Source: Paenibacillus ginsengarvi
GTDB taxonomy: Bacteria; Bacillota; Bacilli; Paenibacillales; NBRC-103111
Direction of reading: 5' to 3'
Length of the DNA: 64,000 bases
Assembly (NCBI RefSeq): GCF_003626695.1
Contig: NZ_RBAH01000001.1
Location: 186,001 to 250,000, forward strand
Below the pieces are notes generated by a model, which saw nothing but the letters and a program-made list of their open reading frames with translations, was not told the DNA's origin and searched no databases. Made by a program: the position numbers and the translations under genes. This document shows, in pieces, positions 41,388 through 49,353 of the stretch; the first letter of the stretch is position 1; every line of letters begins with the position of its first letter.

Positions 41388-41917
41388 CCCCGCGCTTCCT
41401 TGTATTCGTGCCGCCGATTGGCTTCTCTTTGCCGCGCTTCGATCACGTCGCTTCGGTCGCGAAGCGTATGTTTGTTTCTCAGGAACGAATCTTCCGGGTC
41501 GCTCGGCTGTTTCCAGTTCAGCCCTTTGGCCTCGCATACCGATTCGCACTTCGCGATCAGCCGCGCGTCCGCCAGCGGAATATCCATATCGGCAAACGGC
41601 GCCGCCTCGCCTGCATTCAGCTTGTGCAGCCGCCGCTCCGCTTCCCTGCGAAAAGCGTCCGCATCGATCCCGAGCTCCTTCAGATGGACCTGATCCATAT
41701 TGCGCAGCGCCGCCGACATCATTTTCAGCGCGCCAGACTGATTGCCGCGTCTATGGTGGTACAGCGACACCGCTACTTGAATCAGTCCTACCCAGGTCCG
41801 ACTTTTCGGATCGTGCGGGTGACGCTTCCAGTATTCCTCCAAAATTTCGTGACATTCAAACCAGTCCCGGCTGGCATGAAAATGAATCAAATAGTCGACG
41901 TACTCGTCCGGATACAT
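41384..41917 (-). CDS. DUF309 family protein
   Basis: 177 residues. The sequence FHASRDWFECHEILEEYWK at about 13-31 and LIQVAVSLYHHRRGNQSGA near 45 are the DUF309 hallmarks (E-x-H-E and the helical repeat). Relatives such as B. subtilis YpuF are next to rib genes or stand-alone; function is unknown. The C-terminal 50 residues are charged and coiled. The ATG follows GGAGGCGATCTTACAG. A candidate -10 (TATAAT) lies 45 bases upstream, so this gene starts the short operon with the HD-domain gene. Confidence 0.82.
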   Translation of the reverse strand: MYPDEYVDYLIHFHASRDWFECHEILEEYWKRHPHDPKSRTWVGLIQVAVSLYHHRRGNQSGALKMMSAALRNMDQVHLKELGIDADAFRREAERRLHKLNAGEAAPFADMDIPLADARLIAKCESVCEAKGLNWKQPSDPEDSFLRNKHTLRDRSDVIEARQREANRRHEYKEARG

Positions 41918-41961
41918 CTGTAAGATCGCCTCCTATCCTATCGGGCGCAGTCCATCTACGT

Positions 41962-41967
41962 ATTATA
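41962..41967 (-). promoter_or_regulatory. -10 element of the DUF309/HD operon
   Basis: TATAAT on the minus strand about 45 bases before the ATG at 41917; the hexamer 17 bases upstream (CTGCAT) is a weak -35. Confidence 0.4.
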
Positions 41968-42121
41968 TCACTTATCCGGCTCCGATGCAGTTGATCGGAG
42001 GCAGCAATTTTTTTATAAAAACTTTTTATCAAATATTTTTTTAAAATATGAAACCGATGCCGAAACTAATCGTAGTACAACTTGATAGGCAGATTGATTT
42101 ATAGTACAGGAGGGTTTACCA

Positions 42122-42541
42122 ATGAGAAAATGGGTGCTGGTACTGATGGCTTGCTTCGCCGTCGTAGCGTTCAGCGCGCCACAGTTTGCAGATGCGAAGC
42201 CGAAAAGCAGCTTCAATTCGGGCAGCAAGTCCTACTCCCCTACGAAGCCTTCGGACAATGTGTCCAAGACAGATTCGGGGAAAGCAACGACTAATCCGAC
42301 TACACCGGCTACTGCTTCCAAGCCCGGATTTTTCAGCGGCGGCGGCTTTATGAAAGGCCTCATGATCGGCGGTCTGGCCGGTATGCTGTTCGGCGGCATG
42401 TTCGGCGGCATGGGCTTCCTCGGCAACATTCTCGGCCTGCTCATCAACGTCATCGCCATCTTCGCGTTGATCATGCTTATTCGCGTCGCTTATGTGTACT
42501 TCCGCGACCGCAATAAATCGAAGAAGAGGTTCGAGCCGTAA
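42122..42541 (+). CDS. Exported glycine-rich membrane protein, unrecognised
   Basis: 139 residues. A signal peptide ends near residue 25 (FADA-KPK). A polar Ser/Thr/Lys/Pro stretch follows, then a Gly/Met/Phe-rich hydrophobic segment (GLMIGGLAGMLFGGMFG, about 79-95), a second helix of about 25 residues (NILGLLINVIAIFALIMLI) and a basic tail. The glycine-rich segment followed by a helix resembles the N-terminal part of Tim44-like bacterial proteins without their globular domain. The stop overlaps the YxcD-like gene start by one base (TAATG), so the pair is coupled. AGGAGGG is the ribosome site. Confidence 0.7.
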   Translation: MRKWVLVLMACFAVVAFSAPQFADAKPKSSFNSGSKSYSPTKPSDNVSKTDSGKATTNPTTPATASKPGFFSGGGFMKGLMIGGLAGMLFGGMFGGMGFLGNILGLLINVIAIFALIMLIRVAYVYFRDRNKSKKRFEP

Positions 42542-42819
42542 TGACGCTTAACCAGCAGGAATTGATCAACGCCATATGCGAGCATATGGCCGAACGCAAA
42601 GGCATTTCGCCCGATCAGGTAAGCGTTCAGCTGGAATGGGAGGAAAGCCTCGGGTTTTCCGCCGAGATCACGATCGACGGCCGTTCGCACTATATTATCG
42701 AGGCGAACATGCTCGAGGCGGTCGAACGATACGTCCTGAACCATTACAATCGGCGCGTGTTCCGCAGCCAATTGGAGCTGGATGTTGAGGACGAGATGTT
42801 CTGTATCGTCAAAGAGTAA
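42541..42819 (+). CDS. YxcD family protein (DUF2653)
   Basis: 92 residues: MTLNQQELINAICEHMAERK, then VSVQLEWEESLGFSAEITIDG, then EANMLEAVERYVLNHYNRRV. These features match the YxcD/DUF2653 family of small acidic cytosolic proteins in Bacillaceae. Function unknown. The ATG overlaps the stop of the membrane protein gene, implying that the two gene products are made in proportion. A strong terminator follows at 42830-42867. I infer a shared envelope-related task, not shown by the sequence. Confidence 0.75.
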   Translation: MTLNQQELINAICEHMAERKGISPDQVSVQLEWEESLGFSAEITIDGRSHYIIEANMLEAVERYVLNHYNRRVFRSQLELDVEDEMFCIVKE

Positions 42820-42829
42820 CAAGTTAGCG

Positions 42830-42867
42830 AAGAGCGTTTCCGGGAAACCGGAACGCTCTTTTTTTGT
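42830..42867 (+). terminator. Terminator after the YxcD-like gene
   Basis: AGAGCGTTTCCGG (42831-42843) pairs with CCGGAACGCTCT (one base bulged), followed by seven T. Confidence 0.9.
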
Positions 42868-43008
42868 CCGTTTCCGAACGTATCGCCCGATTATCGGTGC
42901 TACACCGTATTTTCTCTTGATATTTGGCCGATTCTCCCGAAATCTCGCAACTTTCTTCATCTTTTTACGTCTAATAGACGAGATTGATAGGGAGAGTGGC
43001 TGATCGAA

Positions 43009-44919
43009 ATGAGAGGAAGCAGATGGGTTGCCGCGCTGCTCGTGTCGGTAACCGTATTGGTAACGCCGTTCACCGCTATGGCGGCGAACAAAACGACGAA
43101 GTACCGGGTGTATCAGAATGAAACGGCGGTTTCCGAGTTTTCCGACTTGAAGCAGGCGATCGCTTACGCAGGAGGGTATAAGGAAAGCTACGTCGAAGAG
43201 ATTGGCTCGCGCAAATGGGTGTGGAACAATTACCCGCGCTACAAGCTGTACCAGTACGACGTATCGCTGCCCGGCTGGGAATTCGCCACGTTGGAGGAAG
43301 CGAAGGCGGTTGCCCGTTATTACGGTCACGCCGCGATCCGCGACATGCAGTCGACCTCCTGGGTGTGGAACAACTACCCGCGCTACCGGCTGTATCAGGG
43401 CTCTATCACGCTGGATACTTGGGAATTTGCCGACCTGAAGGATGCAATAGCCGCAGCCAAGTATTATCTGGGCTCTCATGTCATCGATCTGCAAACGAAC
43501 AAGTGGGTATGGGATAATATATCCGCCGCGGAGAAAGACAAGCTCCGGCAAGGAGCGGGTATTTATAAGGTGCGGCAGCAAGGCGTATCGACGGATTTGG
43601 GCACGTTCGCATACTTGGAAGATGCCGTGACTGAAGCGCTGAAATGGTACGATTCGGTCGTAATCGATACGTCGAATAGCGGCGAGGTCGTGTATTCGAA
43701 CGGCAGGCCGTACAAGGTGTATCAGAACGATACCCCGATCGCCGAATTCATCAGCGTCGACGAAGCGATTGCCTACTCGCAGTGGTATCTACATATTACG
43801 ATCAAGCTGAACGGCAAAGAAATATGGACGAACAATCCGTACTATGAGGTATACCAGAACGACAATAAAGTGACCGCCTTCAAAACGATATCGGAAGCGC
43901 TCCAATTTTCGCAATGGTATACGGGGATATCGATTCGCACCTACCATGGCAAACGGATCTGGAACAACAGCTGCAAGCTGCTGTATTGGGGCTGGAACGG
44001 CTCGTCGGCCGCCGACACGATCAAGAAGCAGGTGCAGACGACCGTCGGACTCGATATCGACTCCCCCACCTGGTTCCAGCTCGCGGACGCAAACGGCGCG
44101 ATGAAGGACATGTCGAACAAAGAATCGATCGCTTGGCTCAAAAGCCAGGGCTATGACATTCACCCGCTCGTCAACAACCAATTCGATTCGGCTTTAACGA
44201 CGCAATTTTTAGCCAATCCGGCCGCACAGCAAACGTTTATTAAAGCACTCACCAACCGAGCGGCGGAGCTCGGCGTGGACGGGCTCAATATCGACTTTGA
44301 AAACCTGGCGGGCAAGGACCGCGCCGCTTTTACCACGTTCATGAGTTCCTTAACAACCGCGGCGCGTGCGAAAGGTCTGCTCGTTTCCGTCGATCTGCCC
44401 CGGGGAAGCGTGAAATGGAATCACTTGTCGGCCTTCGACCACGAGAAGCTCGCCGGCATCGTCGACTACGTCGTTACGATGGCTTACGATCAGCATTATT
44501 CCGGCAGCGACAAGCCCGGCTCCGTATCGGGTCTGCCTTGGGCGGAGGAAGGCGTACAGGAGTTTCTCGAATACGGCATTCCTAGAGACAAGCTGGTGCT
44601 CGGCATCCCTTACTATGTGAGAGAGTGGAAAATCAATCCAGGTACCGGCGCGCTGGAGAGCAACCGTGCCATCTATATGAAAGATATTCCCGCACTGATC
44701 GCCGCCAAAAAAGCGGTATCGACATGGGACCCGCAGTTTCAGCAGTATAAGGTCGAATATGAAGACGGCGGGTACCGCTACGTCTTCTGGCTGGAAAACG
44801 AGGAGACAGTCAAAGCCCGGGTCGACATTGCGAACAAGTACGACCTGGCCGGAGTCGCCGCATGGAGACTCGGCTACGAGACGACCGACGTGTGGAATTC
44901 GATTTTGCAGCTCAAATAA
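43009..44919 (+). CDS. GH18 glycosidase with six N-terminal repeats, secreted
   Basis: 636 residues. A signal peptide is cleaved near residue 25 (AMA-ANK). Six repeats of about 45 residues follow at about 31, 76, 124, 186, 234 and 278. Each has Y-[RK]-V/L-[YR]-Q near its start, a helical D/E-A-x-x-x-A-x-x-Y centre and W-x-x-N at the end (VWNNYPRYKLYQ type). A GH18 barrel follows from about 322, with the catalytic motif DGLNIDFEN (E431). It resembles YaaH/CwlE-type spore or wall glycosidases, but the binding part is not LysM. The ribosome site is GGGAG. Likely cuts peptidoglycan or chitin-like polymers outside the cell. Confidence 0.85.
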   Translation: MRGSRWVAALLVSVTVLVTPFTAMAANKTTKYRVYQNETAVSEFSDLKQAIAYAGGYKESYVEEIGSRKWVWNNYPRYKLYQYDVSLPGWEFATLEEAKAVARYYGHAAIRDMQSTSWVWNNYPRYRLYQGSITLDTWEFADLKDAIAAAKYYLGSHVIDLQTNKWVWDNISAAEKDKLRQGAGIYKVRQQGVSTDLGTFAYLEDAVTEALKWYDSVVIDTSNSGEVVYSNGRPYKVYQNDTPIAEFISVDEAIAYSQWYLHITIKLNGKEIWTNNPYYEVYQNDNKVTAFKTISEALQFSQWYTGISIRTYHGKRIWNNSCKLLYWGWNGSSAADTIKKQVQTTVGLDIDSPTWFQLADANGAMKDMSNKESIAWLKSQGYDIHPLVNNQFDSALTTQFLANPAAQQTFIKALTNRAAELGVDGLNIDFENLAGKDRAAFTTFMSSLTTAARAKGLLVSVDLPRGSVKWNHLSAFDHEKLAGIVDYVVTMAYDQHYSGSDKPGSVSGLPWAEEGVQEFLEYGIPRDKLVLGIPYYVREWKINPGTGALESNRAIYMKDIPALIAAKKAVSTWDPQFQQYKVEYEDGGYRYVFWLENEETVKARVDIANKYDLAGVAAWRLGYETTDVWNSILQLK

Positions 44920-44928
44920 ACCGTTACC

Positions 44929-44964
44929 AAAAGCAGCGTTCCTTTATGCGGATCGCTGCTTTTT
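44929..44964 (+). terminator. Terminator of the GH18 gene
   Basis: AAAAGCAGCG (44929-44938) pairs with CGCTGCTTTT, followed by T-rich sequence, ten bases past the stop at 44919. Confidence 0.85.
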
Positions 44965-45018
44965 GAAACTGCCGGGAACGGTCAACTTTTTGGCTGAACC
45001 TGCCGTACGAATTGGCGC

Positions 45019-45045
45019 TTGCCCTACGCATGACACCGATATAAT
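45019..45045 (+). promoter_or_regulatory. Promoter of the acetyltransferase at 45079
   Basis: TATAAT at 45040-45045 is a perfect -10. TTGCCC at 45019-45024 would be the -35 at a short spacing of 15. Confidence 0.5.
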
Positions 45046-45078
45046 GGAAGTAAATAAGAAGAGCACAGGAGGATGCCC

Positions 45079-45561
45079 ATGTATACTTGCAGACCTGCGC
45101 AAAGCGAGGACTATCAAACGATATGTACGTTCGTAGAAACCGAAGACGAGCTGTATTTTATGTTCCCGTCGGGCAAGTTCCCGCTCCAGGCCGGGCAGCT
45201 CGAGCAAAATGCGAAAAACCGCTGGTGTCCGACCATCGTGGAGGATGAGAGCGGCATCGCCGGCTACGCGAACTTTTACGGCTACGAGGAAGGGAAGCAG
45301 TGTCATCTGGGTAATGTTATTGTCGCGCCAGCCCACCGGGGACAGGGAGCCGCCGCTTTTCTGATCCGAACGATGATAACGAAAGCGTCCGCCGAGTTAA
45401 ACGTCCCCCGCCTCCTGCTCGTCTGTCACAGCACCAATCCGCGGGCGCTGCTGTTTTATGACAAGCTCGGCTTCAAGCCGTTTGCCTTGAGCAAAAAGCT
45501 CAACTTCCGGGGCGAGGCCATCGTCGGCATATCAATGGAGAAGCTGCTCGAACAGCCCTAG
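45079..45561 (+). CDS. GNAT-family N-acetyltransferase
   Basis: 160 residues from ATG 45079 (GGAGG six bases before; the ATG at 45073 is inside the ribosome site). Acetyl-CoA binding motif is VIVAPAHRGQGAAAFLIRTM, with R-G-x-G-A pattern, and the C-terminal part has HSTNPRALLFYDKLGF, the typical Tyr-containing motif B. Broad acetyltransferase; acceptor unknown. Preceded by its own promoter and followed by a hairpin, so it is a single-gene unit. Confidence 0.88.
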   Translation: MYTCRPAQSEDYQTICTFVETEDELYFMFPSGKFPLQAGQLEQNAKNRWCPTIVEDESGIAGYANFYGYEEGKQCHLGNVIVAPAHRGQGAAAFLIRTMITKASAELNVPRLLLVCHSTNPRALLFYDKLGFKPFALSKKLNFRGEAIVGISMEKLLEQP

Positions 45562-45570
45562 AAAAAGCAG

Positions 45571-45603
45571 CAAGCAGGCGGCGCCGGAGCGCCAGCCTGC
45601 TTG
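45571..45603. terminator. Hairpin between convergent genes
   Basis: CAAGCAGGC (45571-45579) and GCGC (45581-45584) pair with GCGC (45589-45592) and GCCTGCTTG (45595-45603). The T-run is poor on both sides, so termination is likely but not certain. Confidence 0.65.
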
Positions 45604-45616
45604 TTCCATATGCGGC

Positions 45617-46732
45617 TTAAATAAAATCGCTTTTCGTATCGAACTGGCTCGGCCTTATCGCCTGATGGTAAGGTTCGAACGTAGTCGTCAGCTCGTAGCG
45701 GCAGCCGGTTTCCGCCGAACGGTAGGCACCGAACATGATCTCATGCACATGGAGCTGCTGTCTCGCCGATTGCTTGGGCGGCTGACCGGAGCGAAGGCAG
45801 TGGATGAAGTGGCTCATGATGTCTTTGTCCGTGCTCTCCACCTGCTCCAGCTTCGGCGCATAACAGTCCTTCGCGCCCCGCCATACGACCGGCTCCGCAT
45901 CCGGTATAGGCGCTGCCGGCGAATGGACAACGAGCGGGAACCCGCCGTCGTTCAACGCTACCGTACCTTTGCGGCCGTAAACGATCGTATTGTTCTGATT
46001 GAACGAGGTTCCCCACAAGGTCCGCACGACCGCATGCTGCCCTCCCGCAAATTCGACGATGGCGGTGGCGTTATCGTCCACATCGCTGAGCACCGTTTTC
46101 CCGCCGCCCACGATCCGTTTTGGGATTAGCGTATTCACTTCCGCCATAACGCTGCGCGCGGGTCCGAGCAAGCCGATTAACCGGCTGATCGGGTACACCA
46201 TGCAATCGAGAATCGCCCCGCCATGCGAAACTGACTTGTCGTAATACCAGTTGTCGCGCGGAGGACCGGGAATATTGAGCTGTACTTCCGCCCCTGTCAG
46301 CTTGCCGATCGTTTCCTCACCCACATAACGAAGCGCGGTGATAAAAGCCGGATTCCAATCGTACGGCAAGCTCATCAGAAGCGCGCCGCTCCGCTCCGCA
46401 GCTTCCACCATACGGAGACAATCTTCATAGGACGTCGCCATAGGCTTTTCGTTTAGTACATGCAGTCCCCGCTCGAGTGCAGCCAGAACGACTTCCGCAT
46501 GGACCGAATGAGGAGTGGTTACAATGACCGCGTCCAGCTTTTCCTCGTCCATCATCTGCTTGTAGTCGTCGTAAGCCTTGGGCACGTTGTACTTGTCCGC
46601 TTTCCGCTTCGCGTTGTCCAAATGTTTGGCGCACGTCGCCGCAAAACAGACTCCCTCCAGCTTCGCCGCCTGCTCAAAAAAACGGTTGCTAATATCTCCG
46701 CTTCCTACCATCCCCAGCGTGATCGGCCTCAT
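45617..46732 (-). CDS. Gfo/Idh/MocA-family oxidoreductase
   Basis: 371 residues from ATG 46732 (GGAGG 11 bases before; an ATG at 46741 is only two bases from it). N-terminal Rossmann domain with GMVGSGDISNRFFEQ, and the family's EKP motif in LNEKPMATS. The C-terminal barrel has DNWYYDKSVSHGGAILD, containing the metal/substrate-associated D-x-G motif. It oxidises a sugar or inositol-type alcohol with NAD(P). A solute-binding gene remnant lies 94 bases upstream, hinting at a former sugar-use cluster (inference). No other sugar genes remain. Confidence 0.9.
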   Translation of the reverse strand: MRPITLGMVGSGDISNRFFEQAAKLEGVCFAATCAKHLDNAKRKADKYNVPKAYDDYKQMMDEEKLDAVIVTTPHSVHAEVVLAALERGLHVLNEKPMATSYEDCLRMVEAAERSGALLMSLPYDWNPAFITALRYVGEETIGKLTGAEVQLNIPGPPRDNWYYDKSVSHGGAILDCMVYPISRLIGLLGPARSVMAEVNTLIPKRIVGGGKTVLSDVDDNATAIVEFAGGQHAVVRTLWGTSFNQNNTIVYGRKGTVALNDGGFPLVVHSPAAPIPDAEPVVWRGAKDCYAPKLEQVESTDKDIMSHFIHCLRSGQPPKQSARQQLHVHEIMFGAYRSAETGCRYELTTTFEPYHQAIRPSQFDTKSDFI

Positions 46733-46825
46733 TCGAACCATAACCTCCTGCTTGCGAAAATAATGATTGTAAATCTCTTCTATGATTAGAATAGACCGAA
46801 TCGGCTGAGAAAGGAATCCCGTTTT

Positions 46826-46939
46826 TTACTTTTTCATCTTTTGATCGATACTTTTGTTAGCCGCCTCGGCCACGTCGCGGAAAGCCGTGTTCATATTTTT
46901 CGTATCGGAAGCCACGTCCACGTAAGGGGTTGCGAATAC
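46826..46939 (-). pseudogene. 3' remnant of an ABC sugar-binding protein gene
   Basis: The minus strand codes for 37 residues, including TPYVDVASDTKNMNTAFRDV and AEAANKSIDQKMKK, then TAA at 46826-46828. This resembles the C-terminal end of extracellular sugar-binding proteins of Paenibacillus ABC importers (N-T-A-x-R-x-x-x-E-x-A-N-x-x-I pattern). No start, signal peptide or ligand-binding domain exists upstream; the frame degenerates and runs into the catalase terminator at 46979-47014. So only the tail of an old gene is left. Similarity is by pattern recognition and not proven. Confidence 0.5.
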
Positions 46940-46978
46940 ACAAAAAGACGGCGTACAGACCGCACTTTCATACGCAGC

Positions 46979-47014
46979 GAAAAAGAGGCATTCGCCAGTC
47001 GCAGCGGATGCCTC
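46979..47014 (-). terminator. Terminator of the catalase gene
   Basis: GAGGCAT/ATGCCTC with an inner GC stem (46985-47013), followed on the minus strand by TTTTTC. The catalase stop is at 47037. Confidence 0.85.
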
Positions 47015-47036
47015 CTCGTTATCCTTCCCTTAACGC

Positions 47037-48608
47037 TCAATACGGCTCCGCGTCGCGGCCTTTGCGCACAGCTTGAGCCGGAGCTTCGCCGGCGTCTTTG
47101 TTGCCGAGCGGGCTTTGGCCGGAACTCTCTGCCGGAGCTTGCTGCAATCCCTCTCTCAAACGGCGGCCGTACTCTTCGTCGGCTTCCTCCGCCAGCGCGA
47201 TCATTTTTGCCTGAATGCGCGAATCGCAGCGGGAGAGGTCCGTGACGAGATTGAGAATCAGATCGGCTCTTTCCCACTCCTCGAACCTGCGGAACGTTTC
47301 CCCCGCTTGCTTGGTGTTGCTTTGACGGTCGATCGATTCGCGTTTGACCTGGCCTGCCACGTACGGTGTATGCTCTTTCCCCGGTTGACTGGCCTCCGTC
47401 AATCCGCCAAGGATCGAGGGCTCGTAATTGATGTGGGGATTTTGTCCCGAGGCGCGATCCGTCCTAATCTGCATTTGTCCGCCGCTTTGGTTCGTGGCTA
47501 CCCGCTTTTTCGGGGCGTTGATCGGCAATTGCAAATAGTTCGCTCCTACCCGGTGGCGCTGCGTATCCGAATAGGAGAACGTGCGTCCTTGCAGCATTTT
47601 ATCGTCCGAGAAATCGAGACCGTCTACCAATACGCCGGTGCCGAAAGCGGCCTGTTCCACTTCCGTAAAATAATCTTCCGGATTTTTGTTCAGCACCATC
47701 TTTCCGACTGGCAGCCACGGGAACTGGTCTTCCGGCCACAGCTTCGTATCGTCGAGCGGATCGAAATCCAGCTCGGAATGCTCTTCATCACTCATCATCT
47801 GGACAAGCAATTCCCATTCCGGATAGTCTTCGCGCTCTATCGCCTGGTACAAGTCCTGCGTAGCATGATTGAAATTGGTCGCCTGGATTTCCCCCGCCTG
47901 CTGCTGCGTCAAATTTTTAATGCCTTGCTTTGGCTCCCAGTGGTATTTGACGAGCACGGCCTTCCCTTCGCTATTTACCCAGCGATACGTGTTTACGCCA
48001 GATCCCTGCATCATGCGGTAGTTGGCCGGTATCCCCCACGGCGAGTATACGAATGTCACCATATGAAACGACTCCGGCGAGCTGGAGCAGAAGTCGAAAA
48101 ACCGTTCGCTATCCTGAATGTTCGTTATCGGGTCCGGTTTGAAAGCATGGATCATGTCGGGAAACTTCATCGCGTCGCGAATGAAAAAGATTTTCAAATT
48201 GTTTCCGACCAAATCCCAGTTGCCGTCCTCCGTATAAAATTTGACGGCAAAGCCGCGCGGATCGCGAAGCGTCTCCGGCGAATGGCCGCCGTGAATCACC
48301 GACGAGAAGCGGACAAATACCGGTGTCCGTTTGCCTTTCTCCTGAAATAGTTTGGCCCGCGTGTAGGTAGAGACGGGCTCTTCTCCGACCGTACCATATG
48401 CTTCAAAATACCCGTGGGCGCCTGCGCCCCGCGCATGTACGACACGCTCGGGCACTCGTTCCCGGTCGAAGTGGCTGATTTTCTCGATGAAATCGTAGTT
48501 TTCCAAAGTTGCGGGACCACGGTTGCCCACAGTTCTTATATTCTGATTGTTGGTCACCGGATGACCTTGCCGATTCGTTAATGTTAGATCAGTCTCATCC
48601 TGCCCCAT
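47037..48608 (-). CDS. Heme catalase, small-subunit type
   Basis: 523 residues. The catalytic histidine is in [16 protein letters not shown]; the block [20 protein letters not shown] and the heme-binding tyrosine in [20 protein letters not shown] are intact. Monofunctional, clade 3-like length. It splits hydrogen peroxide to water and oxygen in the cytoplasm. GGAGGGACAAGG lies right before the ATG. No PerR box was found upstream. It is divergent from a PadR regulator, 170 bases apart; the PadR operator pair could affect both genes. Confidence 0.95.
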   Translation of the reverse strand: MGQDETDLTLTNRQGHPVTNNQNIRTVGNRGPATLENYDFIEKISHFDRERVPERVVHARGAGAHGYFEAYGTVGEEPVSTYTRAKLFQEKGKRTPVFVRFSSVIHGGHSPETLRDPRGFAVKFYTEDGNWDLVGNNLKIFFIRDAMKFPDMIHAFKPDPITNIQDSERFFDFCSSSPESFHMVTFVYSPWGIPANYRMMQGSGVNTYRWVNSEGKAVLVKYHWEPKQGIKNLTQQQAGEIQATNFNHATQDLYQAIEREDYPEWELLVQMMSDEEHSELDFDPLDDTKLWPEDQFPWLPVGKMVLNKNPEDYFTEVEQAAFGTGVLVDGLDFSDDKMLQGRTFSYSDTQRHRVGANYLQLPINAPKKRVATNQSGGQMQIRTDRASGQNPHINYEPSILGGLTEASQPGKEHTPYVAGQVKRESIDRQSNTKQAGETFRRFEEWERADLILNLVTDLSRCDSRIQAKMIALAEEADEEYGRRLREGLQQAPAESSGQSPLGNKDAGEAPAQAVRKGRDAEPY

Positions 48609-48693
48609 CCTTGTCCCTCCATCCAGATGCTTGTTCTTTTAACCTCCCCAGTATTTCCTTAAGCAGGTGAATTATGTACGAAAACATCGCCAG

Positions 48694-48711
48694 CTATTCA
48701 AACTTGACTAG
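48694..48711 (+). promoter_or_regulatory. Operator O1, overlapping the -35 of padR promoter
   Basis: CTATTCAAACTTGACTAG is an imperfect copy of the perfect palindrome at 48745-48762. It covers TTGACT (48704-48709), the -35 element. Confidence 0.6.
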
Positions 48712-48732
48712 ATATACACCTCGTGTTACCAT
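48704..48732 (+). promoter_or_regulatory. Promoter of the PadR/hydrolase operon
   Basis: TTGACT at 48704-48709 and TACCAT at 48727-48732 with a 17-base spacer. The -35 lies inside operator O1. Confidence 0.6.
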
Positions 48733-48744
48733 TTCATGTATCGG

Positions 48745-48762
48745 CTATTCAAATTTGAATAG
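48745..48762 (+). promoter_or_regulatory. Operator O2, perfect 18-base palindrome
   Basis: CTATTCAAATTTGAATAG is its own reverse complement. It lies just downstream of the -10 and 51 bases (about five helical turns) from O1. This is a likely dimer site of the PadR-type repressor encoded next. Confidence 0.7.
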
Positions 48763-48780
48763 AAAGAGGCGGTTTCCTTC

Positions 48781-49353
48781 ATGTCATCCGTTCGGCTGCT
48801 TGTACTCGGCTCCATCCTGCGCAGCGGCGCGAGTCACGGTTACAAAGTTTACAGCGATATTACGTCCTGGCGTGCGGACACTTGGACCAACGTAAAACCC
48901 GGCTCGATTTACCATGCTTTGGAGAAGCTGGAGTCGCAGCGGCTAATTCAGCCGGTACCTTCGCAAAGCGAGGAAAAGCCGGGGCCTTCCCGCACCGAAT
49001 ATTCGGTATCGGAGAAGGGAAAGGAAGAATTTTATTCGCTCCTCGAAGCGGCATTGAAGAGCAGTGATATCCAATCGTTCTCCGTCGGCGTTGCTTTTAT
49101 GGAAATGATGCCTCGAACTGAAGTTTTGGCCCTGTTGCAAGAACGCCATACGCTCCTGCTCCATTCGGCGCAGTTCCTGAAGTCGCTGCCGACATCGGAG
49201 TTTCCATCCGATCCATCCAAGCACCCCGAGCTTGTTGGCCTGTGGGTTCGCTATGTAGAGAGCCAAGCAGAGCATACGCTACGGATGCTGCAACATATCG
49301 AGTCCGGCCAATATGGATTTAGGGAACATCATGTGAAGGAGGAGAACGAATGA
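48781..49353 (+). CDS. PadR-family transcriptional regulator
   Basis: 190 residues. The winged helix contains LLVLGSILRSGASHGYKVYSDI and VKPGSIYHALEKLESQRLI, the typical PadR DNA-recognition block. The C-terminal part, about 100 residues, is helical (Vir_act_alpha_C type), for dimerisation and effector binding. Two similar palindromes flank its promoter, so it most likely represses its own operon and is released by a small phenolic or drug-like ligand. The downstream hydrolase is coupled by ATGA. Confidence 0.92.
   Translation: MSSVRLLVLGSILRSGASHGYKVYSDITSWRADTWTNVKPGSIYHALEKLESQRLIQPVPSQSEEKPGPSRTEYSVSEKGKEEFYSLLEAALKSSDIQSFSVGVAFMEMMPRTEVLALLQERHTLLLHSAQFLKSLPTSEFPSDPSKHPELVGLWVRYVESQAEHTLRMLQHIESGQYGFREHHVKEENE

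Noticed and set aside
47073-48350. Plus-strand open frame of 425 codons
   Set aside because: Antisense to the catalase gene and of shadow composition.
48609-48693. PerR box before the catalase gene
   Set aside because: No match to TTATAAT-N-ATTATAA in the region.
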